DNA of 64,000 bases from Lactococcus sp. dk101 (GCF_009601055.1 NZ_WITI01000002.1:1-64000), one strand, 5' to 3'; positions 28,040-37,482 are shown, numbered from the stretch's first letter. The notes: generated from the sequence alone by a model not told the origin. A program made the numbers and translations.

Positions 28040-28705
28040 ATGAAAAATAGAAACTTAAAAATTGCTATTTCACTCTTCTTAACTGCATGTGTTGTATTTC
28101 CTCAATATGCCTTTGCGGCTGCCGCAAAGAGCAAAAGCAATAACGCGACAAGTGACCAAGCCTTTAATTATGGTGCGGTTACTTTGGGTGGGACAGACAG
28201 TTTTTCCTTTACTGGAAATCAAACAGGTCTGTCCGAGATTACTTTTGCTCAACCGACAAACAATCAATGGCTGAAAGATAGTCCTGCTGTCAAAAAAAAC
28301 TTGACCCCAATCACTTCTGGTGAGGTCGGTGTTCAAGTGATAGATGATCGGGGCACCAACTCGGGTTGGAACTTGTCTGCTTATGCGACAGATCTCCAAA
28401 GCGAGTCGGGTAGCTTGACAGGTTCAGAAATTGTTTTGTATGGCGGAAACGCCATGAACGCTGCAAAAGGGGTAGAGCTTCCGAGCTTAAGTGCCAATAC
28501 TGTTTTAACAACAGGAAGTGGAAGCAATGCAACCAATGCTGCCGTAAACATTGCAACAGCACCGAAAAAAGGTGGTGGTGCATTAAATGCGACAGGCATT
28601 AACGTCCTTCCGTTCAAGGGGGTTGCATTGGTCACACCGAATGGCATTGACCTCAATCAGTCTTATTCGGGAAATATCGTTTGGAATTTAACAACCGCTC
28701 CTTAG
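28040..28705 (+). CDS. Small WxL-domain surface protein 7 (divergent, shortest)
   Basis: A 221-residue secreted protein with its own signal peptide (IAISLFLTACVVFPQYAFA-A) and no LTIDG strand. WxL motifs are GWNLSAYATDL and VWNLTTAP, and the GVQVIDDRG lead-in is kept. It lies 37 nt after copy 6 and before the anchor protein. Its divergence suggests a distinct partner or position in the complex. Confidence 0.86.
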   Translation: MKNRNLKIAISLFLTACVVFPQYAFAAAAKSKSNNATSDQAFNYGAVTLGGTDSFSFTGNQTGLSEITFAQPTNNQWLKDSPAVKKNLTPITSGEVGVQVIDDRGTNSGWNLSAYATDLQSESGSLTGSEIVLYGGNAMNAAKGVELPSLSANTVLTTGSGSNATNAAVNIATAPKKGGGALNATGINVLPFKGVALVTPNGIDLNQSYSGNIVWNLTTAP

Positions 28706-28842
28706 AGAGTACATGAAAAATTGAGAAAGAGAATACGATAGGATAGGCGCAATATGGGCTTGTCCTACTGTATTTCAATGTGTAATCTTCTACGACAAAC
28801 GGCGTCAAATCTAAAGATAAAAGGAGATACAAGGAGAAAAAA

Positions 28843-30090
28843 TTGAAGAATAAAAAAATAAACATATCACGCATCATCATCATACTTATTTTGGCATTGG
28901 GCTCGCTCACGATGTTCAAGGGTGGACGAGTTTTGGCTGCAACGAGTTCTAGTCAGCCAGTTAATTTTGGTTTTACTGTCTCTCCTGAGCTTCCGAGTAA
29001 TCAGGCTGCAAGTAATTTGGGGTATTTTGATGTCTTGCTCGATCCGGGCAAAAGTCAAACCGTTAATCTTGTCTTGAGAAATGCAACGGCAAGCCCTATT
29101 ACGGTTGATTGTACGATTGGTAGTGCCTCAACCAATTCAAATGGTGTTGTTGAGTACGCGCTTAACGCAGCGAAAGCTGACCCAACGCTTGCTTATAATA
29201 TCGTTGATTATGCACATATGCAAAGTAAGGTTGTTATTCCTGCTAAGTCCATGTCTGTTGTTCCAGTTACTGTAAAAATGCCGTCTGCTAGTTTTGATGG
29301 TGTCGTTGCTGGTGGGATTACCCTCCAACAAGAAACGACTGAAAAAAAATCAACGGCCAAAGGTGTTCACATTCAAAACAAATACGGTTATGTGGTTGGT
29401 TTGTTGATGCAACAAAATACAAATCTTGTTGCACCAAAGCTGAACCTTTTGCAAGTGGCTGGTAGTGACCTCAACTATCACAATGTTATCAATGCACACT
29501 ATCAAGAACCTGCTAAGGCTTATTTGAAAGACATGTGGATTGATGCTAAGGTTACCGCTAAAGGATCAAATACGGTGCTTTATTCGATGGACCAAGGCAA
29601 TATGAAAATGGCTCCAAATAGTAATGCACAAATTCCTATTTACACCAAAGGTGCTATCAAAGCAGGAACTTATTTGTATCACGCAGTCGTCTATGGCCAA
29701 TATGACGGCTCGGGTCCATTTACTTATAAAGGTCAGCATTACCGCTACCGTTGGATTTTTGACCAAGAATTTACAATCACAGGTGCACAAGCAGCAGCAA
29801 TGAATAAGAAGGACGTTACAGTTCCTAAGCCAGATTATAGTTGGGCTTGGTGGTTGTTAGGTCTCCTCCTCTTATTGCTCCTCTTGCTCCTCCTCTTGTT
29901 GTTGCTTCGTCGTTATAAAGAAGATGCTTATGATATTGAAGGGGCCAAACTTCATGATAAAGGCGATCGCATCAAACTTCGCGAACGTCGTCGTAAGACT
30001 TATTTCTACTTTGATGACTTGTCTAAAGCTTCGCAAGAACGCATTACGGCTGAACGTAACGCCATGCAAGAAAATGTTGTAGAAGAATAA
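28843..30090 (+). CDS. Membrane-anchored WxL-interacting protein (DUF916/DUF3324)
   Basis: A 415-residue protein from TTG 28843 (AAGGAGAAAAAA upstream). It has an N-terminal signal peptide, an extracellular DUF916 domain (FGFTVSPELPSNQ, then LDPGKSQTVNLVLRN), a DUF3324 domain and a C-terminal membrane helix that is almost pure Leu (about residues 337-356), followed by a basic cytoplasmic tail. Proteins of this kind occur with WxL proteins in cell-surface clusters of enterococci and lactobacilli and bind both WxL proteins and host or matrix proteins. It is probably the membrane base of the complex formed by the upstream genes. Confidence 0.9.
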   Translation: MKNKKINISRIIIILILALGSLTMFKGGRVLAATSSSQPVNFGFTVSPELPSNQAASNLGYFDVLLDPGKSQTVNLVLRNATASPITVDCTIGSASTNSNGVVEYALNAAKADPTLAYNIVDYAHMQSKVVIPAKSMSVVPVTVKMPSASFDGVVAGGITLQQETTEKKSTAKGVHIQNKYGYVVGLLMQQNTNLVAPKLNLLQVAGSDLNYHNVINAHYQEPAKAYLKDMWIDAKVTAKGSNTVLYSMDQGNMKMAPNSNAQIPIYTKGAIKAGTYLYHAVVYGQYDGSGPFTYKGQHYRYRWIFDQEFTITGAQAAAMNKKDVTVPKPDYSWAWWLLGLLLLLLLLLLLLLLLRRYKEDAYDIEGAKLHDKGDRIKLRERRRKTYFYFDDLSKASQERITAERNAMQENVVEE

Positions 30091-30154
30091 AAAATCGCGC
30101 ATTAGCGATAAAAGGAGTGTCGTTTTACGCTCCTACTCAATTAAACAAACAAAC

Positions 30155-30183
30155 AAGCGATGAAGAACTATTCTTTATCGCTT
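30155..30183 (+). terminator. Hairpin at the end of the WxL cluster
   Basis: AAGCGAT plus AAGAA pair with TTCTT plus ATCGCTT. The stem is strong but no T tract follows, so termination is uncertain. Confidence 0.5.
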
Positions 30184-30258
30184 GCTTGGCGTAAATGAAA
30201 TATAAGATGTTGTTTCTATCGGATAAAAATATTATTAAAATAGAAAAAGGATAAAATT

Positions 30259-31356
30259 ATGACTTATCTTACAAGTACAGATGAACATGCTGTTGAAATC
30301 GTTAATCTTAAATCTCTTGAAGCGCTCGTGAAAGAACGCATGGTTGCTCAAGGAAATCGTGGGGCCTTCGGATATCTCCGTGGTGCCGCAGAAGATGAAT
30401 GGACACTCCGTGAAAATACAGAATCATTCAATCGTAAAACGATTGTTCCTCGTGTTTTGCGTGGGATTGACTCAGCTGATTTAAGCACGAGCATCTTTGG
30501 TATTCCTCTCAAGACACCAATTATTCAAGCACCTGTTGCCGCTCAAGGTTTGGCACACATGGAAGGCGAAGTTGATACTGCAAAAGGTATGGAAAAAGTC
30601 GGCTCTTTGTTCTCGATTTCAACTTATGGTAGCACGACTGTTGAAGAAGCAGCTGAAGCTGTAAATGGTGCTCCTCAGTTCTTCCAACTCTACATGAGTA
30701 AAGATGATGATTTTAATCAATATTTGCTTAATAAAGCGGTCAAAGCTGGTGTCAAAGCAATTATTTTAACAGCTGATTCGACACTTGGTGGCTATCGTGA
30801 AGAAGATGTGGTTAGCAAATTCCAATTTCCAATTCCAATGAAAAATCTCGAATCTTACTCTGTGACAGATGGTGTTGGAAAAGGAATCTTTGAAATCTTC
30901 GGTGCTGCAAAACAAGGCTTGGTATTGGATGATATTCAAAAAATTAAGAACTGGACAAATTTACCTGTCCTTGTCAAAGGAATTCAGTCACCTATTGACG
31001 CATTAGAAGCAATCACTGCGGGCGCCGATGGCATTTGGGTATCAAATCATGGTGGACGCCAATTAGACGGTGGCCCAGCTTCATTTGATGTTTTACCTGC
31101 TATCGCTGCGGTTGTTAAGAAACGTGTGCCAATCGTCTTTGACTCAGGCGTTCGTCGTGGTGAGCATGTCTTTAAAGCATTGGCTTCAGGAGCTGATCTC
31201 GTTGCTATTGGACGTCCTATCATCTGGGGCTTGAACCTTGGAGGAGCAGATGGCGTGGCCTCTGTCGTAGAACATCTTAATCACGAACTTTCAATCACCA
31301 TGCAACTGGCAGGTGCTAAAGATATTGAGTCTGTCAAAACGACAGAATTGCTTTAA
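30259..31356 (+). CDS. lox: L-lactate oxidase (FMN-dependent)
   Basis: A 365-residue member of the FMN alpha-hydroxy-acid dehydrogenase family. The FMN/substrate residues are visible: Y in GAFGYLRGAAEDEWT, APVAAQGLAH, the catalytic motif SNHGGRQLDG with its His and Arg, and the DSGVRRGEHVFKALASGAD FMN-phosphate site. Length and the Ala-Gly motif fit lactate oxidase (lactate + O2 to pyruvate + H2O2) better than long-chain hydroxy-acid oxidases. AAAAAGGATAAAATT precedes ATG 30259. It is monocistronic, with a terminator 65 nt downstream. Confidence 0.92.
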   Translation: MTYLTSTDEHAVEIVNLKSLEALVKERMVAQGNRGAFGYLRGAAEDEWTLRENTESFNRKTIVPRVLRGIDSADLSTSIFGIPLKTPIIQAPVAAQGLAHMEGEVDTAKGMEKVGSLFSISTYGSTTVEEAAEAVNGAPQFFQLYMSKDDDFNQYLLNKAVKAGVKAIILTADSTLGGYREEDVVSKFQFPIPMKNLESYSVTDGVGKGIFEIFGAAKQGLVLDDIQKIKNWTNLPVLVKGIQSPIDALEAITAGADGIWVSNHGGRQLDGGPASFDVLPAIAAVVKKRVPIVFDSGVRRGEHVFKALASGADLVAIGRPIIWGLNLGGADGVASVVEHLNHELSITMQLAGAKDIESVKTTELL

Positions 31357-31420
31357 TCCTGTTGAATAGTGGATAAACATTTCTGCTTTGCGGATTGAAT
31401 GACATTTTATACACAAGTAA

Positions 31421-31447
31421 AACGGGTCTTTCTTAGGACTCGTTTTT
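31421..31447 (+). terminator. lox terminator
   Basis: AACGGGTC pairs with GACTCGTT (one G-T) and runs into T5. Confidence 0.8.
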
Positions 31448-31464
31448 CTGATTTTTTTAATGCT

Positions 31465-31604
31465 TATACTGCACTAACTAAAAAACAGTACGCTTTTTAG
31501 TTAGGCTGCTCGCGCAGCTTTCCTTGTTCGCTCACCGCTCCAAGGGCAGTCATTTGCAGACTAACTAATAAAATCTTAACGATTTTAAAGTTAGTCTAGT
31601 ATCA
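31465..31604. repeat. Palindrome-rich intergenic repeat left of uvrB
   Basis: Contains CTAACTAAAAA/TTTTTAGTTAG (31474-31504), GCTGC-TCGC-GCAGC and GACTAACT/AGTTAGTC (31559-31596). TATACTGCACTA at 31465 reappears in reverse complement on the other side of uvrB (34038 and 34080). No coding potential. It looks like a small dispersed palindromic element. Confidence 0.6.
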
Positions 31605-31641
31605 AGTACTGGTTGGATAGTGGCTTTATGGTGCGGATAAA

Positions 31642-31650
31642 TGGTATAAT
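31642..31650 (+). promoter_or_regulatory. Extended -10 promoter of uvrB
   Basis: TGG-TATAAT, about 140 nt before the uvrB start. No clear -35. Confidence 0.55.
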
Positions 31651-31669
31651 TAAGGGAGTTAAACGTTGA

Positions 31670-31786
31670 ATGAAAGGCTTGGAAAGAGAGGCTGTTGGCT
31701 CTTTTTTCGAGTCAATGAACGACAGAAAAGCAGGTGATTGCTTATGGCTAGCCTATAAGTCAGGTATTTGCTGGATAAAAGGATAA
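31670..31786 (+). CDS. Possible 38-residue upstream frame in the uvrB leader
   Basis: ATG 31670 to TAA 31784-31786 ends just before uvrB ATG 31790. GGGAG lies 12 nt upstream. The DNA also holds an AAAGAG/CTCTTT hairpin with a T run near 31692-31715, so the leader may act as an attenuator with a translated peptide. No family is recognised. Confidence 0.25.
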   Translation: MKGLEREAVGSFFESMNDRKAGDCLWLAYKSGICWIKG

Positions 31787-31789
31787 AAA

Positions 31790-33868
31790 ATGGCAATAGA
31801 TAGAATTACAGATAATCAGTTCGACCTTGTCAGTAAGTACTCTCCTGCGGGAGATCAGGGGCAAGCAATCGAGGCTTTGGTAGAAAATATTGAAAATGGC
31901 GAAAAGGCGCAGATTTTACGGGGAGCGACAGGGACTGGGAAAACTTATACCATGTCTCAAGTCATCGCTAGAACTGGAAAACCAACGCTTGTCATGGCAC
32001 ATAATAAGACCTTAGCGGGTCAACTTTACAGCGAGTTTAAGGAATTTTTCCCAAATAATGCGGTTGAATATTTCGTCTCTTACTATGACTATTATCAACC
32101 AGAAGCGTATGTTCCAAGCTCGGATACATATATTGAAAAAGACAGTTCGGTCAATGATGAAATCGACAAATTGCGTCATAGTGCAACGTCAAGTTTGCTT
32201 GAGCGTAATGATGTGATTGTGGTGGCTTCGGTTTCTTGTATTTATGGTTTGGGGTCGCCAAAAGAATATCAAGACAGTGTCGTTTCCTTGCGTCCTGGAC
32301 AAGAGATTTCACGAGATAAATTGTTGAACAGTCTGGTCGGTATTCAGTTTGAACGCAATGACATTGATTTTCAACGTGGGCGTTTTCGTGTGCGGGGAGA
32401 TGTGGTGGAAATTTTCCCTGCTTCACGTGATGAACATGCCTTTCGTGTGGAATTTTTCGGCGATGAGATTGATCGGATTCGTGAGATTGAAGTGCTGACA
32501 GGTCAAGTTATTGCTGAAGTTGACCATGTTGCCATTTTCCCAGCAACACACTTTATGACCAACGATGATCGGATGGAAGAGTCCATTGCCAAAATCGAGA
32601 CAGAATTGCAAGATCAGTTGAAACGTTTCCGTGACGAAGGAAAACTTCTTGAAGCGCAACGGTTGGAACAACGGACGAACTATGACATTGAAATGCTGCG
32701 TGAAATGGGCTATTGTAGTGGGGTCGAAAATTATTCACGCCACATGGATGGGCGTGAGGAAGGCGAACCGCCTTATACCTTGCTTGATTTCTTTCCAGAT
32801 GATTTCATGATTATGATTGATGAAAGCCACATGACGATGGGGCAGGTCAAAGGCATGTACAACGGCGATAGAGCCAGAAAAGACATGCTGGTGAATTATG
32901 GTTTCCGTTTGCCGTCTGCTTTGGACAATCGTCCTTTGAAACGTGAAGAATTTGAAAGTCATGTACATCAGATTGTCTATGTGTCGGCGACACCTGGGGA
33001 TTATGAGATGGAACAGACCGATACCATTGTTGAACAAATCATTCGTCCGACAGGACTTTTGGATCCAGAAGTGGAAGTTCGTCCTTCGATGGGACAGATT
33101 GATGATTTGTTGGGCGAAATCAATGCGCGTGTGGAGCGCAACGAGCGTGTCTTTGTGACAACATTGACCAAGAAAATGTCAGAGGACTTGAGTGCTTATC
33201 TGAAAGAAATGGGTGTCAAAGTCAAGTATATGCACAGTGATATTAAGACTTTGGAGCGGACGGAGATTATTCGAGATTTGCGTTTGGGTGTTTTTGATGT
33301 CTTGGTGGGGATTAACCTGTTGCGAGAAGGAATTGATGTGCCAGAAGTTTCGTTGGTCGCTATCTTGGACGCTGATAAGGAAGGTTTCTTGCGTAATGAA
33401 CGTGGTTTGGTTCAGACCATTGGACGTGCGGCCAGAAATAGTGAAGGCCATGTGATTATGTATGCTGACATGGATAAACCTTTGAATGAAAATGATGAGG
33501 CAGACCAAGAAATTTTGGCTTTGGGGAATTATTACGCGCTTGATGGCGAAAAGTATAAAATTACCAAGAGTATGCGAAAGGCAATCGATGAAACGGCACG
33601 CCGGCGCGAAATTCAAATGGCTTATAACGAAGAACATGGTGTTGTGCCGAAAACCATTGTCAAGGAAATTCGGGACTTGATTTCGATTTCGAAGAAGTCG
33701 GCAACTGGCGAAATCGAAGAAGTCGATGCAGAAGCAATGACCAAAAAAGAACGTCAGAAATTGGTCAAAAAACTGGAAAAAGAAATGCAGGAAGCTGCTG
33801 CTGCGCTTGACTTTGAAGGAGCTGCACAACTGCGTGATATGGTTCTTGAAATTCGTGCCATGGACTGA
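31790..33868 (+). CDS. uvrB: Excinuclease ABC subunit B
   Basis: UvrB loads from UvrA2B onto damaged DNA, verifies the lesion and positions UvrC for incision. It has 692 residues. Walker [10 protein letters not shown] is near residue 45. The beta-hairpin region is [20 protein letters not shown], with the helicase DESH motif ([11 protein letters not shown]) near 342 and motif [11 protein letters not shown]. The C-terminal UVR domain that binds UvrC ([15 protein letters not shown]) closes the protein. AAAGGATAAAAA precedes ATG. Confidence 0.98.
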   Translation: MAIDRITDNQFDLVSKYSPAGDQGQAIEALVENIENGEKAQILRGATGTGKTYTMSQVIARTGKPTLVMAHNKTLAGQLYSEFKEFFPNNAVEYFVSYYDYYQPEAYVPSSDTYIEKDSSVNDEIDKLRHSATSSLLERNDVIVVASVSCIYGLGSPKEYQDSVVSLRPGQEISRDKLLNSLVGIQFERNDIDFQRGRFRVRGDVVEIFPASRDEHAFRVEFFGDEIDRIREIEVLTGQVIAEVDHVAIFPATHFMTNDDRMEESIAKIETELQDQLKRFRDEGKLLEAQRLEQRTNYDIEMLREMGYCSGVENYSRHMDGREEGEPPYTLLDFFPDDFMIMIDESHMTMGQVKGMYNGDRARKDMLVNYGFRLPSALDNRPLKREEFESHVHQIVYVSATPGDYEMEQTDTIVEQIIRPTGLLDPEVEVRPSMGQIDDLLGEINARVERNERVFVTTLTKKMSEDLSAYLKEMGVKVKYMHSDIKTLERTEIIRDLRLGVFDVLVGINLLREGIDVPEVSLVAILDADKEGFLRNERGLVQTIGRAARNSEGHVIMYADMDKPLNENDEADQEILALGNYYALDGEKYKITKSMRKAIDETARRREIQMAYNEEHGVVPKTIVKEIRDLISISKKSATGEIEEVDAEAMTKKERQKLVKKLEKEMQEAAAALDFEGAAQLRDMVLEIRAMD

Positions 33869-33923
33869 TTTTATTGGTAGTGCTGACACAAAGGCTTGGA
33901 GGGCGCTTTGTTACGCTCTTTGA

Positions 33924-34091
33924 GGGAGATGTTCTGACGCAAGGCGATTTGTCCACGTGAATGTCGGAACATCTCCCCTCGCTTCACTTTGCTAAATTTA
34001 TACGAGACTAACTTTAAAATTGTCTAAATTTTTTTGGTAGTGCAGTATAGTAAAATAGAGTCTCAACAGGCAATAGCCTTAGTGCAGTATA
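33924..34091. repeat. Palindrome-rich intergenic repeat right of uvrB
   Basis: GGGAGATGTTC (33924-33934) pairs with GAACATCTCCC (33967-33977), with TGAC/GTCG extending the stem. TAGTGCAGTATA occurs at 34038 and 34080, the reverse complement of a motif at 31465. GACTAACTTTAAAAT (about 34006-34020) matches, in reverse, the hairpin arm at 31581-31596. No gene is seen here. Confidence 0.6.
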
Positions 34092-34104
34092 AAAAGAAAA
34101 AGAG

Positions 34105-34128
34105 AGAAGTTTTCGGGCTTCTTTTTTT
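34105..34128 (+). terminator. Intrinsic terminator right of uvrB
   Basis: AGAAG/CTTCT stem, extended by A/T pairs, with a run of T. Confidence 0.7.
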
Positions 34129-34142
34129 GTTTTTGAAATAAA

Positions 34143-34194
34143 ATACATTAAAATGTATAAAAATACTTGACAACTTTATTATTTATTGTATAAT
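34143..34194 (+). promoter_or_regulatory. Promoter with adjacent operator-like palindrome
   Basis: -35 TTGACA (34167-34172), 16-nt spacer, -10 TATAAT (34189-34194). The palindrome ATACATT-AA-AATGTAT (34143-34158) sits 8 nt upstream of the -35 and may bind a regulator of the transporter gene. Confidence 0.7.
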
Positions 34195-34238
34195 TATGAA
34201 ATATAAATAAATAAAAATTCAAATAGGTGAATTGAAAG

Positions 34239-35054
34239 ATGAAAATGAAAAAATTGGGATTAGGTCTTATTGGTTTGGCTGCGGTCGCCACTTTGGCAGC
34301 TTGTGGTAATAGTAATGCGTCTGAAAATCAGGTGGACAAGATTAAAAAGAACGGCACATTGACGGTTGCTTTATCAGCTGATTATCCGCCGTTTGAGTTT
34401 CAAACATTGAAAGATGGCAAGAATACGATTGTTGGTTCAGATATTGATTTGGCGAATGCTGTCGGGAAAAAACTGGGCGTCAAGGTCAAATTTAGCAACA
34501 TGGACTTTTCAAATGTCCTTGCAAGTGTGTCATCTGGAAAGGCTGATTTGGCGATTTCAGGGATTACTTATACGGAGGAACGGGCAAAAGTCTACAATTT
34601 CTCAAAAATCTATTATCATTCACCCAATTCAATAATTATTAAGAAATCAAATCTTGATAAATATACGAGTTTGAGTGCATTTGATGGCAAACAGGTGGCG
34701 GCTCAAAAGGGCTCAATGCAAGAACAAATCGTCTTGCAAGACATGAAGAAGAGTACTGACATTGCTTTATCAACCATTGGCGATGAGGTCAATCAAGTGA
34801 AGACGGGCAAGGTTGAAGGTGCGGTCGTTGAAACACTGATTGCACAAAGTTTTGTTGACGCAAATCCTGATTTGACTTTGGCCAAAGTCGAAATGCCGAA
34901 ATTGAAAAATGATTTTGGAATGTCGGTTGTCATGCCAAAAGACTCGTCAGAGCTGACAAAAGTAGTCAATGAAGTTATTAGCCAAATGCTTGAAGATGGA
35001 ACCATGGATAAAAATATTCAAAAGAACTATGAGCTGGCTAAAACGGCAAAATAA
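34239..35054 (+). CDS. Amino-acid ABC transporter substrate-binding lipoprotein A
   Basis: A 271-residue extracellular lipoprotein with lipobox LAAC (Cys22). The type 3 solute-binding domain follows: GTLTVALSADYPPFEFQ, GSDIDLANAVGKKLGVKV, ADLAISGITYTEERAK. It captures a polar amino acid for an ABC importer. No permease or ATPase gene is near, so it must share one encoded elsewhere. The paralogue at 37670 is closely similar. Substrate not determined. Confidence 0.92.
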   Translation: MKMKKLGLGLIGLAAVATLAACGNSNASENQVDKIKKNGTLTVALSADYPPFEFQTLKDGKNTIVGSDIDLANAVGKKLGVKVKFSNMDFSNVLASVSSGKADLAISGITYTEERAKVYNFSKIYYHSPNSIIIKKSNLDKYTSLSAFDGKQVAAQKGSMQEQIVLQDMKKSTDIALSTIGDEVNQVKTGKVEGAVVETLIAQSFVDANPDLTLAKVEMPKLKNDFGMSVVMPKDSSELTKVVNEVISQMLEDGTMDKNIQKNYELAKTAK

Positions 35055-35084
35055 GTTTGGTCTTGAAGCAATAAATGAAAATAA

Positions 35085-35122
35085 AATAAGATTTGAGCAT
35101 CTGCTACAAGTCTTATTCTTTT
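35085..35122 (+). terminator. Terminator after lipoprotein A
   Basis: AATAAGATTTG pairs over its full length with CAAGTCTTATT (one G-T), followed by CTTTTG. Confidence 0.75.
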
Positions 35123-35150
35123 GTATATAAGAATATAATGAGGAAAAGAA

Positions 35151-36209
35151 ATGTCTTGGAAAGATAAGATTAGAAAAGTTGAGCCTTATGTCTCAGGTGA
35201 GCAGCCCAAACTTGAGCAAATGATTAAATTGAACACCAATGAAAATCCCTATCCACCGTCAGAAAAGGTTCGGGCAGTTTTGCAGTCGGTCAATGCTGAC
35301 AAGCTTGCCTTGTATCCAAATTCGGACGCTGAGACCTTACGGACTGCCCTTGCTGAATTTTGGCAATTTGATGAAAGCCAAATTTTTATTGGAAATGGTT
35401 CCGACGAAGTGCTGTCTTTGAGCTTTCTGACCTTCTTCAACAGCGACAAACCGGTCTTCATGCCTGATGTTACCTATCCTTTTTATCCAACTTATTGTGA
35501 TTTGTATGGGATAAAGTATGTCAAACAAGCTGTGGATGCTGATTTTCATATTCAGGCTAAGGATTATGTGGCAGAAAATGGCGGAATTATTTTTTGTAAT
35601 CCATGCAATCCGACGGGCATTAGTGAGCCTTTGGATTTGATTGAGCAGATTTTGGAGCAAAATCAAGAGAGTGTGGTGATTATTGACGAAGCTTATGCTG
35701 ATTTTTCGGGCCAATCGGCTATTCCTTTATTAGATAAATATGAAAATTTGTTGATTACGCGCACTTTTTCGAAGGCCAGAAGTTTGGCTGGTATTCGGCT
35801 TGGTGTGGCATTGGGCTCAAGCTATGCGATCGGAAAATTATACGATGTGAAAAACTCATTTAATTCTTATTGTGTGGATATGATTGCACAGGAAATTGGA
35901 CTTGCCAGCATTCAGGATACGGAACAAATGCTTGCCAATGTGGATAAAATCATCGCCACGCGAACTTGGTTTAGCAAGGCTGTGGAAAAACTTGGCTTTG
36001 TCAGTACGGACAGCCAGACGAATTTTGTCTTTATTCGCTGTGAACAGTTTTCAGGTCAGACTTTATATGATAGAATGTATAACAAGCATATCATTGTCCG
36101 TTACTGGGATAAGCCTGGGATTTCGGACTGGGTGCGGATTACCATTGGGACGGATGAGCAGATGAAGCAAGTCCTTGAATTTCTGAGCAAATTGATGCGT
36201 GAAGCGTGA
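35151..36209 (+). CDS. hisC: Histidinol-phosphate aminotransferase
   Basis: A 352-residue PLP enzyme of the fold I class that transfers an amino group in histidine synthesis and often also serves aromatic amino acids. Landmarks: LNTNENPYPPS, NPCNPTG, DEAYADF and the PLP-lysine motif TFSKARSLAGIRLG. GAGGAAAAG precedes ATG 35151. No other his gene is nearby; in this isolated setting it may act mainly in Phe/Tyr synthesis or be a detached his gene. Confidence 0.9.
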   Translation: MSWKDKIRKVEPYVSGEQPKLEQMIKLNTNENPYPPSEKVRAVLQSVNADKLALYPNSDAETLRTALAEFWQFDESQIFIGNGSDEVLSLSFLTFFNSDKPVFMPDVTYPFYPTYCDLYGIKYVKQAVDADFHIQAKDYVAENGGIIFCNPCNPTGISEPLDLIEQILEQNQESVVIIDEAYADFSGQSAIPLLDKYENLLITRTFSKARSLAGIRLGVALGSSYAIGKLYDVKNSFNSYCVDMIAQEIGLASIQDTEQMLANVDKIIATRTWFSKAVEKLGFVSTDSQTNFVFIRCEQFSGQTLYDRMYNKHIIVRYWDKPGISDWVRITIGTDEQMKQVLEFLSKLMREA

Positions 36210-36220
36210 GAAAATCATGA

Positions 36221-36240
36221 GAAGCGACTGGCAAAAAGGC
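36221..36240 (-). repeat. Dispersed intergenic repeat, partial copy
   Basis: In reverse complement this reads GCCTTTTTGCCAGTCGCTTC, matching the element at 57789-57890 exactly over 20 bases and the one at 24281 with small changes. The remaining 170 nt before the next gene hold only a CCGACT/AGTCGG hairpin (36335-36350). Confidence 0.7.
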
Positions 36241-36408
36241 TTCAACGATTTACAGCCAATGCCTTATTGTTTGAACTTTAGTTCATTACAGATAAAGGGC
36301 AAATGGTATATGGACAGTATGGCAATCTACTCATCCGACTTAGAAGTCGGTTAGAGATTAACTAGATAACTGTTGTTATTTAAATATTGATGAGAATGAG
36401 GAGAGAAG

Positions 36409-37482
36409 ATGAAAATTTCATTAGAAATAAGACCTGGCCCAAATCGTTATGTATCAAAAGCGGGGGCAGTTCAAGAATTAGAAGCTTATGTAGAGGGTTT
36501 TAAAAGGGTTGCCGTCATCACAGGCGAAAAATCATTCGCGGTTTTTTCGGATTATTATGAAAAAAAATTGCCCTATCCCGTTTATTTTTACAATGGGACA
36601 GCATCATATGCCGATGCAAAACGTTTGTCAGAGCTGACAGGACGCTTGGATTTGATCATTGCCATTGGTGGTGGAAAAGTGGCAGATACGGCAAAATTAA
36701 CAGCAGAATTATTGGATTGTGAGTTATTGATTTTGCCTACGCTTGTGTCGAATTGTGCGCCTTATACGCCAGTTGTTGCTGTTTATGATGAGCAACATCA
36801 GTTTGTCAAAGTGGCTTATCCCAAACGTGTGGCGTATCTGACGCTGGTTGATCCAGAATTTCTACTGCGGACACCGAAAGCCTATTTGGTTGCAGGGATT
36901 GGCGATACCATCGCCAAATGGTATGAAATGGAAGCTATCGTGCGTCAGATGGATCTTGCTGATTTGCCTGCAACAGCACGCCTTGGTTTTGCTAGTGCCA
37001 AAGAAATTATGCAACTCTTGCAAGAAAAAGCAGTCGCGTCGATTGAGGCACTTGATAGCCAAGAGCTGACGCCTGCTTATGCCAAAATTGTGGATACTGT
37101 CATTGCACTTTCAGGTACAGTTGGTGGCTTTGCCGCCCAATATGGTCGAACATCAGGCGCCCATGCTTTGCACGATGGGATGTCAGTACTGACAGAAACG
37201 CATGAGATTTTGCATGGACATAAAGTCGCTTACAGCGTGCTTGTTATGTTGGCTTATGGGCATGATTTGGCGGAGCTTGACCAGCTTTTGCCATTTTATC
37301 AAGCTTGTGGTTTGCCTATTTCATTGGCGGATATGGATTTGGCAGGATTTGAGCTTGAAAAGTGGCGCCCCGTTGCCGAATTCGCAGCAAGAAAAGGAAG
37401 AGGCTATGATTTGGTTGATGCTGAAGTGACCACGGATAAGATTTTGACTGCCATTCAAGAGTTTGAAGCAATCAGTAAATAA
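36409..37482 (+). CDS. Iron/zinc-type alcohol dehydrogenase, GldA-like
   Basis: A 357-residue member of the glycerol dehydrogenase branch of group III alcohol dehydrogenases. NAD-binding GGGKVAD is near residue 86. Metal ligands are Asp in GIGDTIAKWYE (near 167), His in GAHALHDG (near 246) and His in LHGHKVAYSV (near 266). Similarity to HcxA/YbdH-like hydroxycarboxylate dehydrogenases is about as good as to true GldA, so the substrate may be a 2-oxo acid rather than glycerol. No dihydroxyacetone kinase is adjacent. RBS GAGGAGAGAAG. Two exact TGTCAG palindromes lie in the gene (36626, 37181). Confidence 0.88.
   Translation: MKISLEIRPGPNRYVSKAGAVQELEAYVEGFKRVAVITGEKSFAVFSDYYEKKLPYPVYFYNGTASYADAKRLSELTGRLDLIIAIGGGKVADTAKLTAELLDCELLILPTLVSNCAPYTPVVAVYDEQHQFVKVAYPKRVAYLTLVDPEFLLRTPKAYLVAGIGDTIAKWYEMEAIVRQMDLADLPATARLGFASAKEIMQLLQEKAVASIEALDSQELTPAYAKIVDTVIALSGTVGGFAAQYGRTSGAHALHDGMSVLTETHEILHGHKVAYSVLVMLAYGHDLAELDQLLPFYQACGLPISLADMDLAGFELEKWRPVAEFAARKGRGYDLVDAEVTTDKILTAIQEFEAISK

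Noticed and set aside
16220-30090. WxL region as a prophage or mobile island
   Set aside because: I saw no integrase, transposase, attachment-site repeat or phage structural gene; the cluster is a typical surface locus.
33179-33889. 236-codon frame on the minus strand opposite uvrB
   Set aside because: It lies entirely under uvrB, has no ribosome-binding site, and its Phe/Gln/Asn-rich translation is the mirror of conserved uvrB codons.
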